Shown: piece by piece, positions 46,300 through 58,036 of the stretch
Layout of the letters: every line of letters starts with the position of its first letter
Position numbering within the stretch: position 1 is the stretch's first letter
Source: Edaphochlamys debaryana
Lineage: Eukaryota > Chlorophyta > Chlorophyceae > Chlamydomonadales
Direction of reading: 5' to 3'
Assembly (NCBI GenBank): GCA_016858145.1
Contig: JAEHOE010000010.1
Coordinates: 1,178,001-1,242,000 of the forward strand
DNA: 64,000 nt
Notes under the pieces: generated by a model
The model's database searches: none
The model's input: the letters and a program-made list of their open reading frames with translations, nothing else
What the model was told of the DNA's origin: nothing
Program-made: the position numbers and the translations under genes

Positions 46300-47367
46300 G
46301 GCTAGGTATGCTTTTGGTCCACCGTGTGGTCAAAGGCTTAGTGGTGCGTGGTGTGCGGCCATCCATGCAATGGATGGTGCGTGGCGAGTGTACAGACACG
46401 GACTTTCAACCTGCAGGAGCGCTATGGCGTGGCAGGTATGTGGCCGTCTCACAGTAGCTGGAGGTGTTCTGAGCAACAGCTGACATGTTAGGGCCTTTCG
46501 ATGGCAGCAGATCGCAGGGCCCAGGCCCACCTCATGGCACTAGGGGGCACAGCGCAACTTGAGTGGTGTGCCCTCGCACATGTTGCCTTTCACTTACAGC
46601 CCGCCCACGCCATCCACAAGGAAGCCAGACACAGGCGTTATGCAGCTGTCCAACAGCCGATGCCCTCAGGGAGATTCCCAAACACAAGCTGGCGGGCGGC
46701 GACCCCCTATCGCCTTGCACATGTCTCCTCAGCCCCACAACCGGAGTCTTAGAGGCCACGGCCTGTAACGCGTAAGCTCTAACCCACATGAAACATGCCA
46801 AGCTCGTGTCTCAGGTCCCACCCCAAGCTGTGAAAGTTGGTGGTAGGTGCCCCCAATGCTCCGTTCGTTCATGCCGTCACAACTTGGCCCTTTCGACCCC
46901 TCTCAACCCCTGCAACGAGGAGGAGGCCAGTCCTACCACGTCGTCCTCCAGGTCTTGCGGTGCCGAAGCCAACCATTGTCGGCCCTATCCTTCACTTCCC
47001 ACAAACGCCTAAGATACTGACCAGTCTGCACACTAACCCGTCACTAGCCCGTCCTACCGACCCAACAACCGCTGGTGACAGCCCAACGCAGGGCCCTCGG
47101 CAAGCCAGCGTATCCCCGTTAAAGCGGCTGCGCTAACTGGCGGCCCTGGCCCCGGCAATGGCCCATACGGTACGTGTCAAACCAGACAAACGGTGCCCTT
47201 GGGAGTTCTGTAACGAAGTCGAACGCCAAACGAGACCATAACCATGGCCGTAACGGCAAACTAGCACAACCCACCTAGGGGCGCAGCCCAGGCTACCTGT
47301 CTACGACCACCGACGCCGGGCGCCAGCCCCGCAACACACGCCAACGCTCAGGCTCCCAGCGAGCGCC
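46300..47367. other. Intergenic region between tandem minus-strand genes
   Basis: 3' UTR of the Enhancer-of-Polycomb-like gene, with minus-strand TGTAA at 46594-46598, then about 300 bases upstream of the transporter start. The 46.8-47.3 kb part has lower GC and many CCNCNN runs; no gene or repeat family was recognised. Confidence 0.5.
46594..46598 (-). terminator. Candidate poly(A) signal for the EPC-like gene
   Basis: TGTAA on the minus strand about 770 bases beyond the stop codon at 47368; long but within the range of volvocine 3' UTRs. Confidence 0.4.
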
Positions 47368-50300
47368 TCAGCTGGAGGCAGCGGGCAGGGGCTTGGGGTG
47401 GCGGGTGGCAGACGCTGGCGCCTGGTACTCGCCCAGTAGCGCCGCCAGCTCCCGCTCACACGCGTTGCGGTGTTTCTGGCCGGGCGGCGACGCCACGCCC
47501 TTGCCCTGCGCGCCGCCCCCGCCCGCCCCCGTCCCCGTGCTGGCAGCCGCTTGCTTGCCCTGGGCCGCCGCCGCCGTCCGCCTGGCCTGCGTGCCAGCCG
47601 CCGCCGTCGAGCCGTTGCGCGGCGGCGGGAGGGGCGCGGGCATGAGCGCCGCGAGCTCCCGCTGCCACCCGACCTTGGTCTTCTTGTGTGCGCCAGCTTC
47701 TACGTCGCTACCGTCGGAGTCGTCCTGTGGCGGCGCGGGCCGCTTGGCGGCCGACCTGCCGGCCTGCGGCCGGCCCTTGCCAGCGGCTGTGCTGGGCTTG
47801 GAGGCGGATGCGGATGAACCCGTCTGCTTCCGCGCTCGCTTCTCCGCGCTCTGTACCAGCTGACGGGCGCGTTGCGCTGCAGCGCTCTGGCCCTGGCCTC
47901 CGCCGGCGGCGTTGGGGCGCGGCGCTGCGACGGCAGGGGACACGCGCGGCGCAGGGGAGGCTACCGCTGTGGCGGCGGCGCCCTTGGCGGTGTGGCGGGT
48001 GAAGAAGGGGCGTTTGAGGACGGGCAGGAGCGAAGAGGCGAGGCGGCGCAGCATCGTCCGCTGCTTGCGGTTGGGGCTGACGCCGGGGTGTTGCATGGGC
48101 GACTGGGTGGGGGGCTGTGCGGTGGGCGACTGAGACGAACCGCCCTTGCGAGAGGCCGGTGCAGCGGCCGCGCCCTTCGCTGCGCCACCCCGCTGCGCCG
48201 ATGCGGCGCCGGCGGGCTGCCGGGAGGCCTGTCCCGCCAGCGCTGGCCGCTTGGTCGCCGTCTTGTGCTGCTCCTCCGCCTCCTCCTCCGAGGCACTCTG
48301 CTCCTCGTCGGCATCGTCGGCGTGTTGATCCGCCTCCGCCTCCGCCGCTCGCTTGGTGCCGCTGCGGGTGCCGCTGCGCGGCGGCGGTGCGGCCACGTGC
48401 CTGGCGGCGCTCGTGCCGCGCTGCGCCCCCGCCTGCGTGCGCCCGCGCTTGGACGCCGCCGCTGGCCCCGCCCCTGCCGCGGCCGCGCCACGGCTGGACC
48501 CCGCCTGAGCCGGCCCGACAGCTCCGTTGGGCCGCAGCATGCCATGCAGGCTCTGCAGGCCCCGCGCGATCATGCCGCTGACGCCGCCGCTGCCCTGTCG
48601 CTCCAAGGCCTCGGGCTGCTGCGTGAGTCGGACCTGCGTGTGGGCGCGGTTGCGGCCGTTCTGGGCGCCAGCGCTGTGAGGTACCGCCTTGTGCCCACGT
48701 CCGGAGGGCCGAGAGACCTCGGCGGGGCCGTTGGCGGCAGCGCTGTGGCGGCGCCGGCGGGGCGGCGGCGAGCGGGAGGGCGAGCGGGAGGGCTCGGGCG
48801 AGGAGGTTGACGGCGCTTCCCGGTCGGAACGTGAGGGCGAGGAGGAGCGGGAAGGCGAGGAAGAGGACTCCGCCAGTACAGGCGTGGGCGAGGATGACCG
48901 CGACTGGGACCGTGTGCGGGCGCGGTTACGCCCGCGTGCCTTGGGCTCCTCTACCTCCTCCTCTTCATCCTCCTCCTCGTCCGAAGGCTCGGGGGGCGGC
49001 GCTGCCCGGCCGCTGCGGCGGAGCCGAGCCGCCGCCGCTGCCGCGACAGCACCGGAGCGTGTCCCCGCCCCCGCCCGCCCCCGCGCTGCCGCTGCCGCTG
49101 CAGGTGTCCGGGAAGGGGCCGCGGGGGCGCTGGCTCTTCGCCCCGCTCCCACCAACCGGTACCCCGGCTCCCACTGCTCATCGTCGTCCTCGGCCTCCCC
49201 CTCGCTGCTGCTCTCCTCCTCCTCCTCGTCCGCTTCCGGCTCCCCGTCCTCGTCACCGCTGCTGGAAGGGCCCTCCTGTTCCTCCTCCTGTTCCTCCTCC
49301 GCGTCTGTCCGCTGGCGACCCCGGGTTGTTCGCCCGCGGCCGTTCGCGGAGCGGCCTCGAGCCACGCTTGCTGGCGCTGCTGCTGTGGACAGGGATAGGC
49401 CAGAGCAGCACACGGTCAGGACAGTACAGTGGTTGGTAGCTGCCCACACTCCATCGATCGCGCCAGCATGCAGGTCTTGGCCATGACATGCGGACGCTAG
49501 ATCCTCTCCTTGTGACATAGCTGCCTTTCGCAATGCCCATGTGACACCGATGCCTTCCTCACCTCGCTTGACCGCCGAGGCTCTTCGCCCACGGTCCAGC
49601 TCCTCCTCCTCCTCCTCGCTCGTCAGCTCCCACAGCTCATCAGAGGTGGAGGAGGACGTCGTGCTGCTGGGCAGCTCCTCCTCTTCCTCCTCCTCCTCCT
49701 CATCTGCTTCCTGCTTCGCGTTGGCCCCGGCTGACCCACCCCGGCCAGCCGCGCGGCCCCCGCGCGGCTGCTGCTTCGGAGGCTGCTGTTGCCGCCCCTT
49801 GCTGGCGACCACCTTGGTGCCCCGGCCGCGCTGCGGCGCCTCCTCCTCCTCCTCCGGCTCGCTCGTTCCTGCCTCCTCCTCCTCGACCTCCTCCGAGGCC
49901 TCCGGCTCCGGCTCGGCCTTGGCCCCTTTGCTGGCCCGGCCCTTGCCGCGAGCCTTTGCGGCCCCAGCTTTTCCGGCTGCCGCCACCGGCGCTGCGGGCT
50001 CCTGCTGCTTGACCCCCTTGCCGCCCTTGCCGGCGCCGGTCCCTTTGCTGGCGGCCGCCGGCTCCTGCTGCGCCTCCTCTTCCTCCGCGGGTTTCGGCTC
50101 GGCTGGCTCGAGCCGGGGACGCTTGGCGGCACGGCCGCCCTTCTGCTTCCCGCCCGAGCCGCCGGACCCGCCCGCCTCCGCGCCGCCGGCCGCCTGCTCC
50201 CCCGCCACCGCGTGCGAATGCCGGTGCAGGTGAAGACCGAGCTGCAAGCGACAGAGCGGGCCGTCAGTACGCACAGCCAGCTTGAAGCAAGACCCTACTA

Positions 50301-52582
50301 CGGTACCCTGCCGAAGGTAGCCAGCGCGCTCCCATGCCGGATCTCCACCATCATCCCGTGGTTCCTGTAGTTCTCACCTTGGCCGCCATCTCCGCCCGGT
50401 ACAGCTTCAGCAGCTGCTTCTTGAGCCGCTCGCGCTTGCGGACCTGGTCTGCCATGGTGCGGAGGCGCTGCAGAGGGACACGAGGGCGCGTGACGGTGCA
50501 TAAGAGCCAGGCAAGGCACAGGGCTGCCTACACTGTGCACAAGCCGCTCGGATAGGGCGAACGGGAGCCGTCCTCGTGAAACCCTCGCGGCCGCAGCCTG
50601 ATGATTCTGCAAACCGTAGGCTGCAGCTGCCGGGCCTGTCGTACGCACCTCGAACTCGTCGTCCCGTACGTCCCGCAGGATGTCGTACACCTCCTGCTTG
50701 TCCATGCGCACTCGGCTCCAGCCGCCGCGCGTGCTGTTCTTGGTCTCCGTGGCCTCGAACGGCATGTCCCCCTGCTCCCCCTCCTCGCCCGGCTCCTGGC
50801 TCGCGAAGCAGATGGCCTGCGGACGCGCGTGGTGGGAGGGAGCCCTTGAGTCAAGCGCAGGATTACCGGGGGCGCCCAGGCCAGCCCAAAGCATCAGCCG
50901 CGTGCATGACCTGCGCGAGCGCGTGCTGCACCCCGCCCGGCCCATGCCAGGCGCCGGCCCTCACCTTCCAGGGCATCTCGAACCAGAGGTAACCCAGCAG
51001 CGGCCCGCCCATCTGCAGGCCGGTAGAGGCAAGGAGTCAGCGCGGCAGGGTGGGGAGATGAGGCATGGACAGGGACCAGTGACGTGAGCGGAGTTCCCTG
51101 CTGGCCCTCCGGCCTGCGCGTGGTGCCCCGGCATCCGCACCTGCTTCCGCCTGCTGAGCCAGTGCGCGTAGAGCTGCTTGGGCAGGGCGGGCAGCTGCGG
51201 CTGCTCCTGGGCCAGCGTCGCCACCGCGTCATTGTACGGCAGAACCTTGTCGGTGGCGGGCAGCTTCGGCACGCGGCCCGCTTTGACTGCGACGAGGAGA
51301 GGGACCACATAGGCGATCTGAGGACAAGGGCAGCGACCCCCCCGCGAGAGCCGTGCTGGGGACCACGTGCCCGGACGCATCCGCCCCCAAGCTCGCGCCA
51401 GCCATGTCCAGCCGCACGGCGTGTGATGAGCTCTTCCGCTATCCCCCACAGCCCCCGGCCCCAGCCCGTGTAGGCGTCCCTGCGAGCCGTGCATGCCACT
51501 CCAGCCACATCCTCCAGCGCCCCTCCCGGCGCCCACCCCCGGGCCCCTCACCCACCCTCGGCCTGCCAGAGCTCCTTCCGCTGCTGCAGCGCTCCGAAGT
51601 GCGCCTGCTCCAGCGCCCCCATGTACGCCTCGAACAGGTCGGGGTCCACGCCCGCGCCCCCATTGCCGCTGCCAGAGCCGCCCCCAGATGCACGGCCGCC
51701 GGACTTGCCGCCTCCGCGCCCGCCGCCCGCAGAGCTCCCAGCAGCCTGCGAGGTCAGCCATGCGTGGCGAGCTTGAGCGCATGGCAGCCAAGACCCTCAC
51801 GTCCACGGCCCTCACGGGAACCCAGAAGCCTAGCTACCGGTAGCCTCCCCAAGACTCGCTGCCAGGCACCTTGGCGTTCATAGTCGCCAGCGCCTTCTCA
51901 TCCACGTCATCCATGTCGTACTGCAGCAGCGCGGGCGCCGTAATGCTGACGTGGCGGTCCTGTACGACATCCTGGTAGATGATGTAGGCCGCTGCGTCAA
52001 GGCTCTGGCTGTTCAGGCTGACCAGGGAGGGCGAGGTGCCCGGCAGCAGGCCAATCAGGGGCACGCTGGGCACGGCTTCCGCTTCCCGCCTGGCATCCGC
52101 CTGGGCCATGGCCTGCTCGTTCTCCTCATAGTCCTCCACGTCCCGACAGCTGGGGACCTCGATGGTCGCCGGCGGGGGCGGCTCCGACGCCGACCCACGG
52201 CGCAGGCGCGGGGTGCCTGGCTTGCCTGGCGAGGTATGGCGGCTCTTCTGAGGGGGGTTGGGGGCGCGGGGGCGTGAGGAACGGGTGGAAGGGCGTCCTA
52301 AAGGAAAGGACGTCTGCACGGGGAGGAGCGCCTGCGTCGGCAGGGTCGAGGCCCAACGTCAGCGGGCAAGCTTGCCCTCGCGCCCTGCTGGCCCACCTTC
52401 CGTCTGCGACTGGTCTCTAGCCCGCTGAACAGGCGCGTCTGCTCGCCCTCCTCGCAGCTACGCAGATACTGCTCAAGCGCGGGCTCCACTGGCGGGTCGT
52501 CATCGTCCCGCCGGTTAAGAAAGATGACGGGTAACCGTTCCGTGAACGATATAGGCCGCGGCCGAATGTGGCGAACGCTCAT
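47368..52582 (-). CDS. Enhancer of Polycomb-like (EPL1/EPC) chromatin protein
   Basis: Nine exons: 52582-52397, 52247-51870, 51745-51556, 51286-51141, 51012-50965, 50816-50649, 50467-50378, 50241-49563 and 49382-47368; 1,299 residues. Seen: MSVRHIRPRPISFTERLPV at the N terminus, IEVPSCRDVEDYEENEQ, LLQYDMDDVDEKAL, VDPDLFEAYMGALEQ, LYAHWLSRRKQMGGPLL and a basic helix VRKRERLKKQLLKLYRAEM. These follow the order of the EPC-A domain (basic RPR start, IPVPE, YDMDSEDE, YW..KRK..GP). Known: EPC proteins link the catalytic module to the NuA4/TIP60 histone acetyltransferase complex. The last 900 residues are disordered, with Glu/Asp/Ser blocks alternating with Lys/Arg/Ala blocks. RELAAL occurs twice near the end. 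The 180-bp intron 49562-49383 is a multiple of three and open, so it could be retained. Confidence 0.75.
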
Positions 52583-53667
52583 TTGTGCTGAGGCCTCAGC
52601 GCATTCAACAACTTTGTCTAGCCGAGGCCTCCGCTGGGCGCACGCCCTGCAACAGCGGAAACGTGGGCTCAGCAAAGGAATCCAAGCACTGCATGCAGCC
52701 GAGTTCGGCTCCGTGTGCAAAAGCAATTGAGCGGGCTCCTCCAAACTCACCGAGCTCAGACTCCAGTTCTAGCAAGCTGGTCAATACAAGATTAGTCCAC
52801 CGAATGCTTGTTGAGAGTCCTCCGGCCCCGGCGCGCAAAGACCAGTGCCAGGTCTCAGCTGGGGCCTAGCTGCCCTCAGCGCTTTCGTTCCTTGCGTTTG
52901 ATCATGGTTTAGGGTACAACGTTGAGCCTGGAGTTGTCAATGCTGCTAGAGAGCGCGTTTGGCCCCGGTCAGCGCAAATCTCAGCCCGGCGTTCGTGTGC
53001 CAGGAGTGCAAGCGACAAAGCTTGTTGGCTGAGAGGTTTGCTGCGCTTATGCTAATGGAGAGTCCAGCCCGGTCAAGCATACGACCGTGCACAGTGTGCA
53101 CAGTGTGCCGTACGACACTGCCGTACGACACCTGCTTCCTTAGGCTCGTGCGGCGCCTGGCCGGACGAGGGCGTTTGTATTTTTCCCGCCAGTGCAGGCA
53201 GGAGCGCAGGCCTGCGCTGGAGCGTTGGTGCATGTCTGCGTGTCCTTTGGGGATTTCCTTCTGCCCTTCGCGTGCCCTAATAGTCCAAGACTGGATAACC
53301 CCCTAAAGCTGGCATTGTGTGAGGTCGGTGGACTGAAGGCCATGTACTCGTCAGGCCAGCATGCCCCCACCGTCCCCACCGTCCCCCACATCATGCCCGA
53401 TGTCCACTACCCCCCGCGGTCCTCCGTCCTTGTGGCGTCCCGGCGTGAAGACCCCCAGCCTCCCAAGCCTCGCTGCCTGAAGCACCACGGCACCGGTCCT
53501 CCACACACCCGTACGGCACGACACACCTGTACGGCGAGTGCACCGGCAGAACAGCCTCGCCCCCACCCCGGTGAGCATAAACCTCTGGGCCTGTTGGCTC
53601 ACCAAAGTCTTGCGTTGACTCCTTCTATGGCGCTGATGTGTCTGCTCTGACAAGGGACTGAGGAGGA
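52583..53667. other. Divergent intergenic region
   Basis: Between the EPC-like (minus) and RING (plus) genes. It contains small tandem patches: GTGCACAGT-type units and GCCGTACGACAC units near 53.09-53.13 kb, and CCCCACCGT units near 53.36 kb. No exon or RNA gene was recognised. Confidence 0.5.
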
Positions 53668-53694
53668 ATGGCACAGCTGGGAATGGCACAGCTG
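53665..53694 (+). repeat. 15-bp tandem duplication spanning the RING start codon
   Basis: Two perfect copies of GGAATGGCACAGCTG back to back. Each contains an in-frame ATG with the same preceding bases, so translation can begin at 53668 or 53683. Confidence 0.95.
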
Positions 53695-54548
53695 GAGTCG
53701 GCGTTCGACTGCCCAGTGTGCCTTAACCTGCTGCTGGACCCCGTCGTGCTGCCGTGCGGACACGACGTTTGCAAAGGCTGCCTGGCCCGGGTCCGCGCGA
53801 GCCCTCATGGCATTTCCACAAGGTGCCCGCTGTGCCGAGCGCCAGCGCCGAGCGGCGAGCTGGGTGAGCCTGGATAAACTCTTCCTAGGGCCTGGCGGAA
53901 TTGACAGGCTCGGGGCTCGTGGGCGCTCGGAAACCAGCTGACCTCCTGGTAACCGCCCTCGCCTGGTGCGCGTTTCCAGCGTTGTGCCGTGAATTGTCGC
54001 TCTTGAGGTCCAGCCTATGCTCGGAGCACTAAGCGCGCGGCGCCCGCACGGCCTTGTCGTCGCAGGCGTGTGCATTCGCTTGCGCGACACTATCCAGCTG
54101 CTCTTTCCCGACAAGCTGAGCCAGAGGAAGCTGCAGGAGAAGAAGGGTAAGCGATTCTACAGCGGCTGCGTTGGGTGCCACGTTGACCGTGTCCCCTCGT
54201 GTGCTCGCGCGCCGCGGGGGCACACTTGGCACGCTTTCTGTCATAAAAAGGTCAAAGGAGTCAGGGGATCTCACCCCCCGGGGGAACACGCCCCGTTAGG
54301 GCCTCCCCTAGGCCGCGTCGTTAGGGCCACCCCTGTGCTGACGTAGTCACCCACCTCACCCTGCTTGTTGTTGTTCAGGCGCCGCTGGTCGGATGGCACC
54401 GGCACCCGTGACCGCTTCGGCTGACAGCCTGCCTGTGTGGGTGCCTCCCACGGTCCCCTGCTTCACGGTCGGCTGGTATGACCCCACGGAGCGGCTGGCG
54501 GCTGGTCGACGGTCTTCCAGCCGCCGCCGGCGCGCAGCAGCCGCATGA
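53668..54548 (+). CDS. Small C3HC4 RING finger protein (probable E3 ubiquitin ligase)
   Basis: Three exons: 53668-53863, 54066-54146 and 54379-54548; 148 residues. Seen: a complete RING-HC domain at residues 15-56 with Cys15, Cys18, Cys30, His32, Cys35, Cys38, Cys53 and Cys56 (CPVCLNLLLDPVVLPCGHDVC, then RCPLCRAP). A predicted helix (residues 69-92, IRLRDTIQLLFPDKLSQRK) resembles the helix after RING domains of TRIM/RNF-type ligases. A Pro-rich part with VPCFTVGWYDPTERL follows, and the protein ends in an Arg/Ser cluster. Known: RING-HC domains recruit E2 enzymes and promote ubiquitin transfer. No substrate-binding domain is visible. All three exons are in phase with clean GT-AG introns. Codon use is a little less biased than in the neighbours. 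Confidence 0.8.
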
Positions 54549-56459
54549 AAAGGCGCTGCAGCTGGGCGGCGGCACAAGCCGCGTCAGAGAGGATGTGTAG
54601 GCGCGCGATACTGCCGCCACTGACGGACGCTATAGTTAATCAGAGTCCAAGCAAGGGCTGCTCCCTCGTGGGTTGGCTGGCACTGCAGTGCTGGGGCACC
54701 GGCGGAAAGCTGCGGCGCTCCCTGGCCCTCACCCGTCGCATGACTCTGCGGGTAACGCTGGCCAGGGGATGCTACATCCCGCTTGATGTGCTACACGCAG
54801 TGCTGCCCTATCGCGAGGCGGTACTCGTTCTAGGACCATCATGTATTGCAGCCCTGAACAACGGCGACTGCCGGGCGTCTGGTGGCGGGCTCTTGTCCCC
54901 GGGCTTCCAGTGTACTCGGCTGCGGCTCTGCCACTCACATGACTGAGCGCCGAGGGCACTGGGAGGCGGGATGGCAGGCAGCCGGCGCTAGGCGCGGGCT
55001 TGAGACGGGCTCAACTGTTCATGGGGCTCTTCGCCCCTTCGGCACCCTCTCCTGCGCGTACGGCCCGCTGGGTGGCCCGCGCGTTTGAGTGGGTGCCGTC
55101 TGTACACCCTTTTGTGTCTTCTGGGCTTCCTGTGGCGCTGCGAGTGCGCGGTATGCGGGGCGCACGTCGCTCATGTCCAGCGGATAATGAGCTCCCCGTC
55201 GCCTCGGGTCCACACCACGTTCCGCCGGAAGGGGCGTGCGGTGGCCTCGTGGTGGCGGGGAGCTCTTGCTTGTCCGTTGGGAGCGCTGTCAGGCGAGGGA
55301 GTGCACCGCCGCTTGCTCGAGCGGCCGTCCCGTAGCAACGTTGGCCGAGCCTGTGCCGTGCCGCGGGACGGTTAAGGTTTGCGGTGATGCAGCTTCAGAG
55401 TTGAGGGAGAGGTTGTATGTGTTGTTGGCTGTGCGGCAGCGCAGGATGTAGTTGAGAGTGCTCAGACTTCTTCTTGAGAGGGGGCACCTGGTGCAGGCAA
55501 AGGGTTATCAGTTTGCCTGCGACCATTTGCCATGTGTCAGGAGGATAAGCCGGGTTCCATGACCTCAGTCGATGGAGCCGCGCGGGTGTGTGGAACGTGG
55601 AGTAGATTAGCGACGATGTCTTAGTTGGGGCCCCCCTTCAAGCGGCCCCGAGGCGTGTAATGTGATGCCAGCCGACCGTATCCCTGCAAGTTGTCCGCGT
55701 AGGCAGGGGTTACCCTTTATGTGGGGTGACTGACACCTACAGCGGCTCCCGCAAGCGGGGCATGCCAACTGCAGCTCCCAACAGCCAGGGGCACGGAAGG
55801 GGTGGCCAGAGCCCGGAGGGGGAAGGGGAACTGGCAGACGAGGCAACGCGAAAAACAGGCCAGCAGAGTGCAGACCCAGGTTCCTTTCCGAACAATCGGG
55901 CTTTCGCCAGAGCACTGCAAAGTTGTCCGAAGCCGTCCGAAGCGGTCCCACACACAAGTTACCTGGCGCATGTGACTTGGGCGTGCGGGTCGGGCGCGCA
56001 ACGTCTCCGGCGGCTCGCTAGAGTCCCAGCCCGGAGGGGGCCCCGTGCCGGCCGGCCCTTGCCACATTGCTCGCTCTCAGCCACGCGCCGGCCCCCAGTG
56101 ACTTGGCTGCCCTCTATTCCAAGCAATCAATACTGCATTGCCTTCAAACCCTGGTCCAGAATTCAGGAGCGAGAGGGGGGCCTTCTCAAGTGGTCCCCAA
56201 GCAGATATTGAAGGCTTTCAGTTTGTGCAGCAGCTTGTGGGGCCCTCGACAAACGGGCGGTTGCGACAGGGGGGGGGCGGGGGCAGGCCGTGAGTGGCAC
56301 GCTCGGAGGACTCTAGTCGTCACCTGGCCTCGGCGACGTCGCCCGAATCCAGGCCGAAGGTAGCCGGATAGGCTTAGCTTAAGGTAAGCGATGGCGTGAA
56401 GCTCGCGCGTGATGCCCGGCTGGCCCCGCGATGCCACAGCGAACGTCTGGGAGGAGCAT

Positions 56460-56697
56460 CGCCGTGGTCCCAGGACCTCCCATGTCCTGTCCTGGGACAC
56501 CTACTGTGGGCGCCCGCTGGGCAAGAGGCACTACCCAGAACCCACAACCACACAGCCACGGAACAACAAAAGAGAGGGGATTATAGTACAGTTGAGGGTT
56601 GGCCCGACAAGAGCCACAAACCTCCGGCGCAAGTGCCCTGTCCGGCACGCCGCCGCCGTGGTCCCAGGACCTCCCATGTCCTGTCCTGGGACACCTA
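56460..56697. repeat. Pair of 44-bp direct repeats, each with an inverted repeat
   Basis: Identical 44-bp copies at 56460-56503 and 56654-56697. Each contains GTCCCAGGAC and its exact reverse complement GTCCTGGGAC separated by 12 bases (56467-56476 and 56489-56498 in the first copy). Could be a mobile-element remnant or hairpin. Confidence 0.9.
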
Positions 56698-57612
56698 TGG
56701 ACGCCCGCGGTCGTTGCGGACCAGACACCGGACACCGGACGTCACCCAACAACCGCACCGGGCGTCACCCAACACCCGAGACCCTGCACCCTGCACCCTT
56801 ATCTAGGAGCGCAAACAGTCTGAGCCCATCGATTGTGCTCTCCCACCCAGTACCTTGTTGTCCTAAGACACCTTACACGTAGACACGGGGACACGCACGC
56901 AACCCCCTCTGGTGTGCTCTTGCCGCAGAGGGCATCCCAGGGCATCCCAGGACGGGACACGTGCCGACGATCATCAAACGGGAACAGTAGCGCGCCCGAC
57001 ACGGTTGCTCCTGTCCGGGCTCAGGCAGTCGACAGACCGTCGTAGCCCGCCACGTGACAGGACACTGTACACCAGTGTAAAAACGCAAAACAAGCCAGGA
57101 ACGCAAAACAAGACAGGACCGCGCATGCATGCAAACCCTACCAAGGTCAAGGCCCGTAAATGGCCACAAACCGGTCCTAAAGCCTGTCCCAGGACACCTG
57201 CAGGGGCGCCGGCCACCCACAACTCCAGTCCGCTATTGAAAGTAATACCTGTCCTGTCCTGGGACCGGGGACAAGGATTGCAACAAGGACCAGGCCGCCT
57301 GCCCTCCCCCCATACCAAACTCCATACCAAACTCCATCCGTGGAAAGCAGCGGTCAGACCGAACTTAGCAATCAGACGCCAGCCCGATAGCAAAGTAAGC
57401 CCCGGGACCCAAACATAGAGGCGTTTGGGTGAAAGCATTGCGAACGGGGGACATTGGACCGCGACATCGGACCACACACCGCCCCTACTTTTGGGAGGGG
57501 GGACGGGGGGGAGGGGGAGGGGGGGGGCGCATTCCCCAACGCCAACCCGTGGCTTTCACGCGCACACCACCCTGTGTCCCTCGGTGGGGGGAATTTTATT
57601 TTGCCAGGGCTG

Positions 57613-57808
57613 CCCTGGCTGTGTGTGTCGTAGGAACCTGTCCGAGTGCCAGTGGGCAGGACAGGATGAGGGCGTGGGGGGCGGTCAGTGCAAGGCCCTG
57701 GCTGTGTGTGTCGTAGGAACCTGTCCGAGTGCCAGTGGGCAGGACAGGATGAGGGCGTGGGGGGCGGTCAATGCAAGGCCCTGGCTGTGTGTGTCGTAGG
57801 AACCTGTC
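57613..57808. repeat. 83-bp tandem repeat, about 2.4 copies
   Basis: Units begin CCCTGGCTGTGTGTGTCGTA at 57613, 57696 and 57779. The first two differ by one base. The third is cut off after about 30 bases. Confidence 0.95.
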
Positions 57809-57860
57809 TCCAGGTTTGACGCGGAGTCTGGTCTGAGCAATGCTTACAGGAACAGTGCGA

Positions 57861-58036
57861 GCGGTGCCTGCCACAGGTTCAGACGCCAGGTAGTCCAGAC
57901 GCCACGCGTAAAATGGTTAGACCAAGAACATTCTTGATGATAGCTGCAAATGATAGCTGCTGTTGCTGAGGTCTATGAAGCATTTTGGCTCGTTTGCGGT
58001 GCCAATGCGGTGCCTGCCACAGGTTCAGACGCCAGG
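57861..58036. repeat. Direct pair of 30-bp repeats upstream of the ABCC gene
   Basis: Exact 30-bp copies at 57861-57890 and 58007-58036, beginning GCGGTGCCTGCCACAGGTTC, 116 bases apart. The second ends about 210 bases before the ABCC start codon. Confidence 0.92.

Noticed and set aside
54545..54946. ORF of 133 codons overlapping the RING stop
   Set aside because: No recognisable domain and codon use unlike real genes here; most likely 3' UTR.
56379..56882. ORFs over the duplicated hairpin repeats (repeated RGPRTSHVLSWDTY peptides)
   Set aside because: The peptide repeats are just the translated 44-bp DNA repeat; no start, splice or family support.
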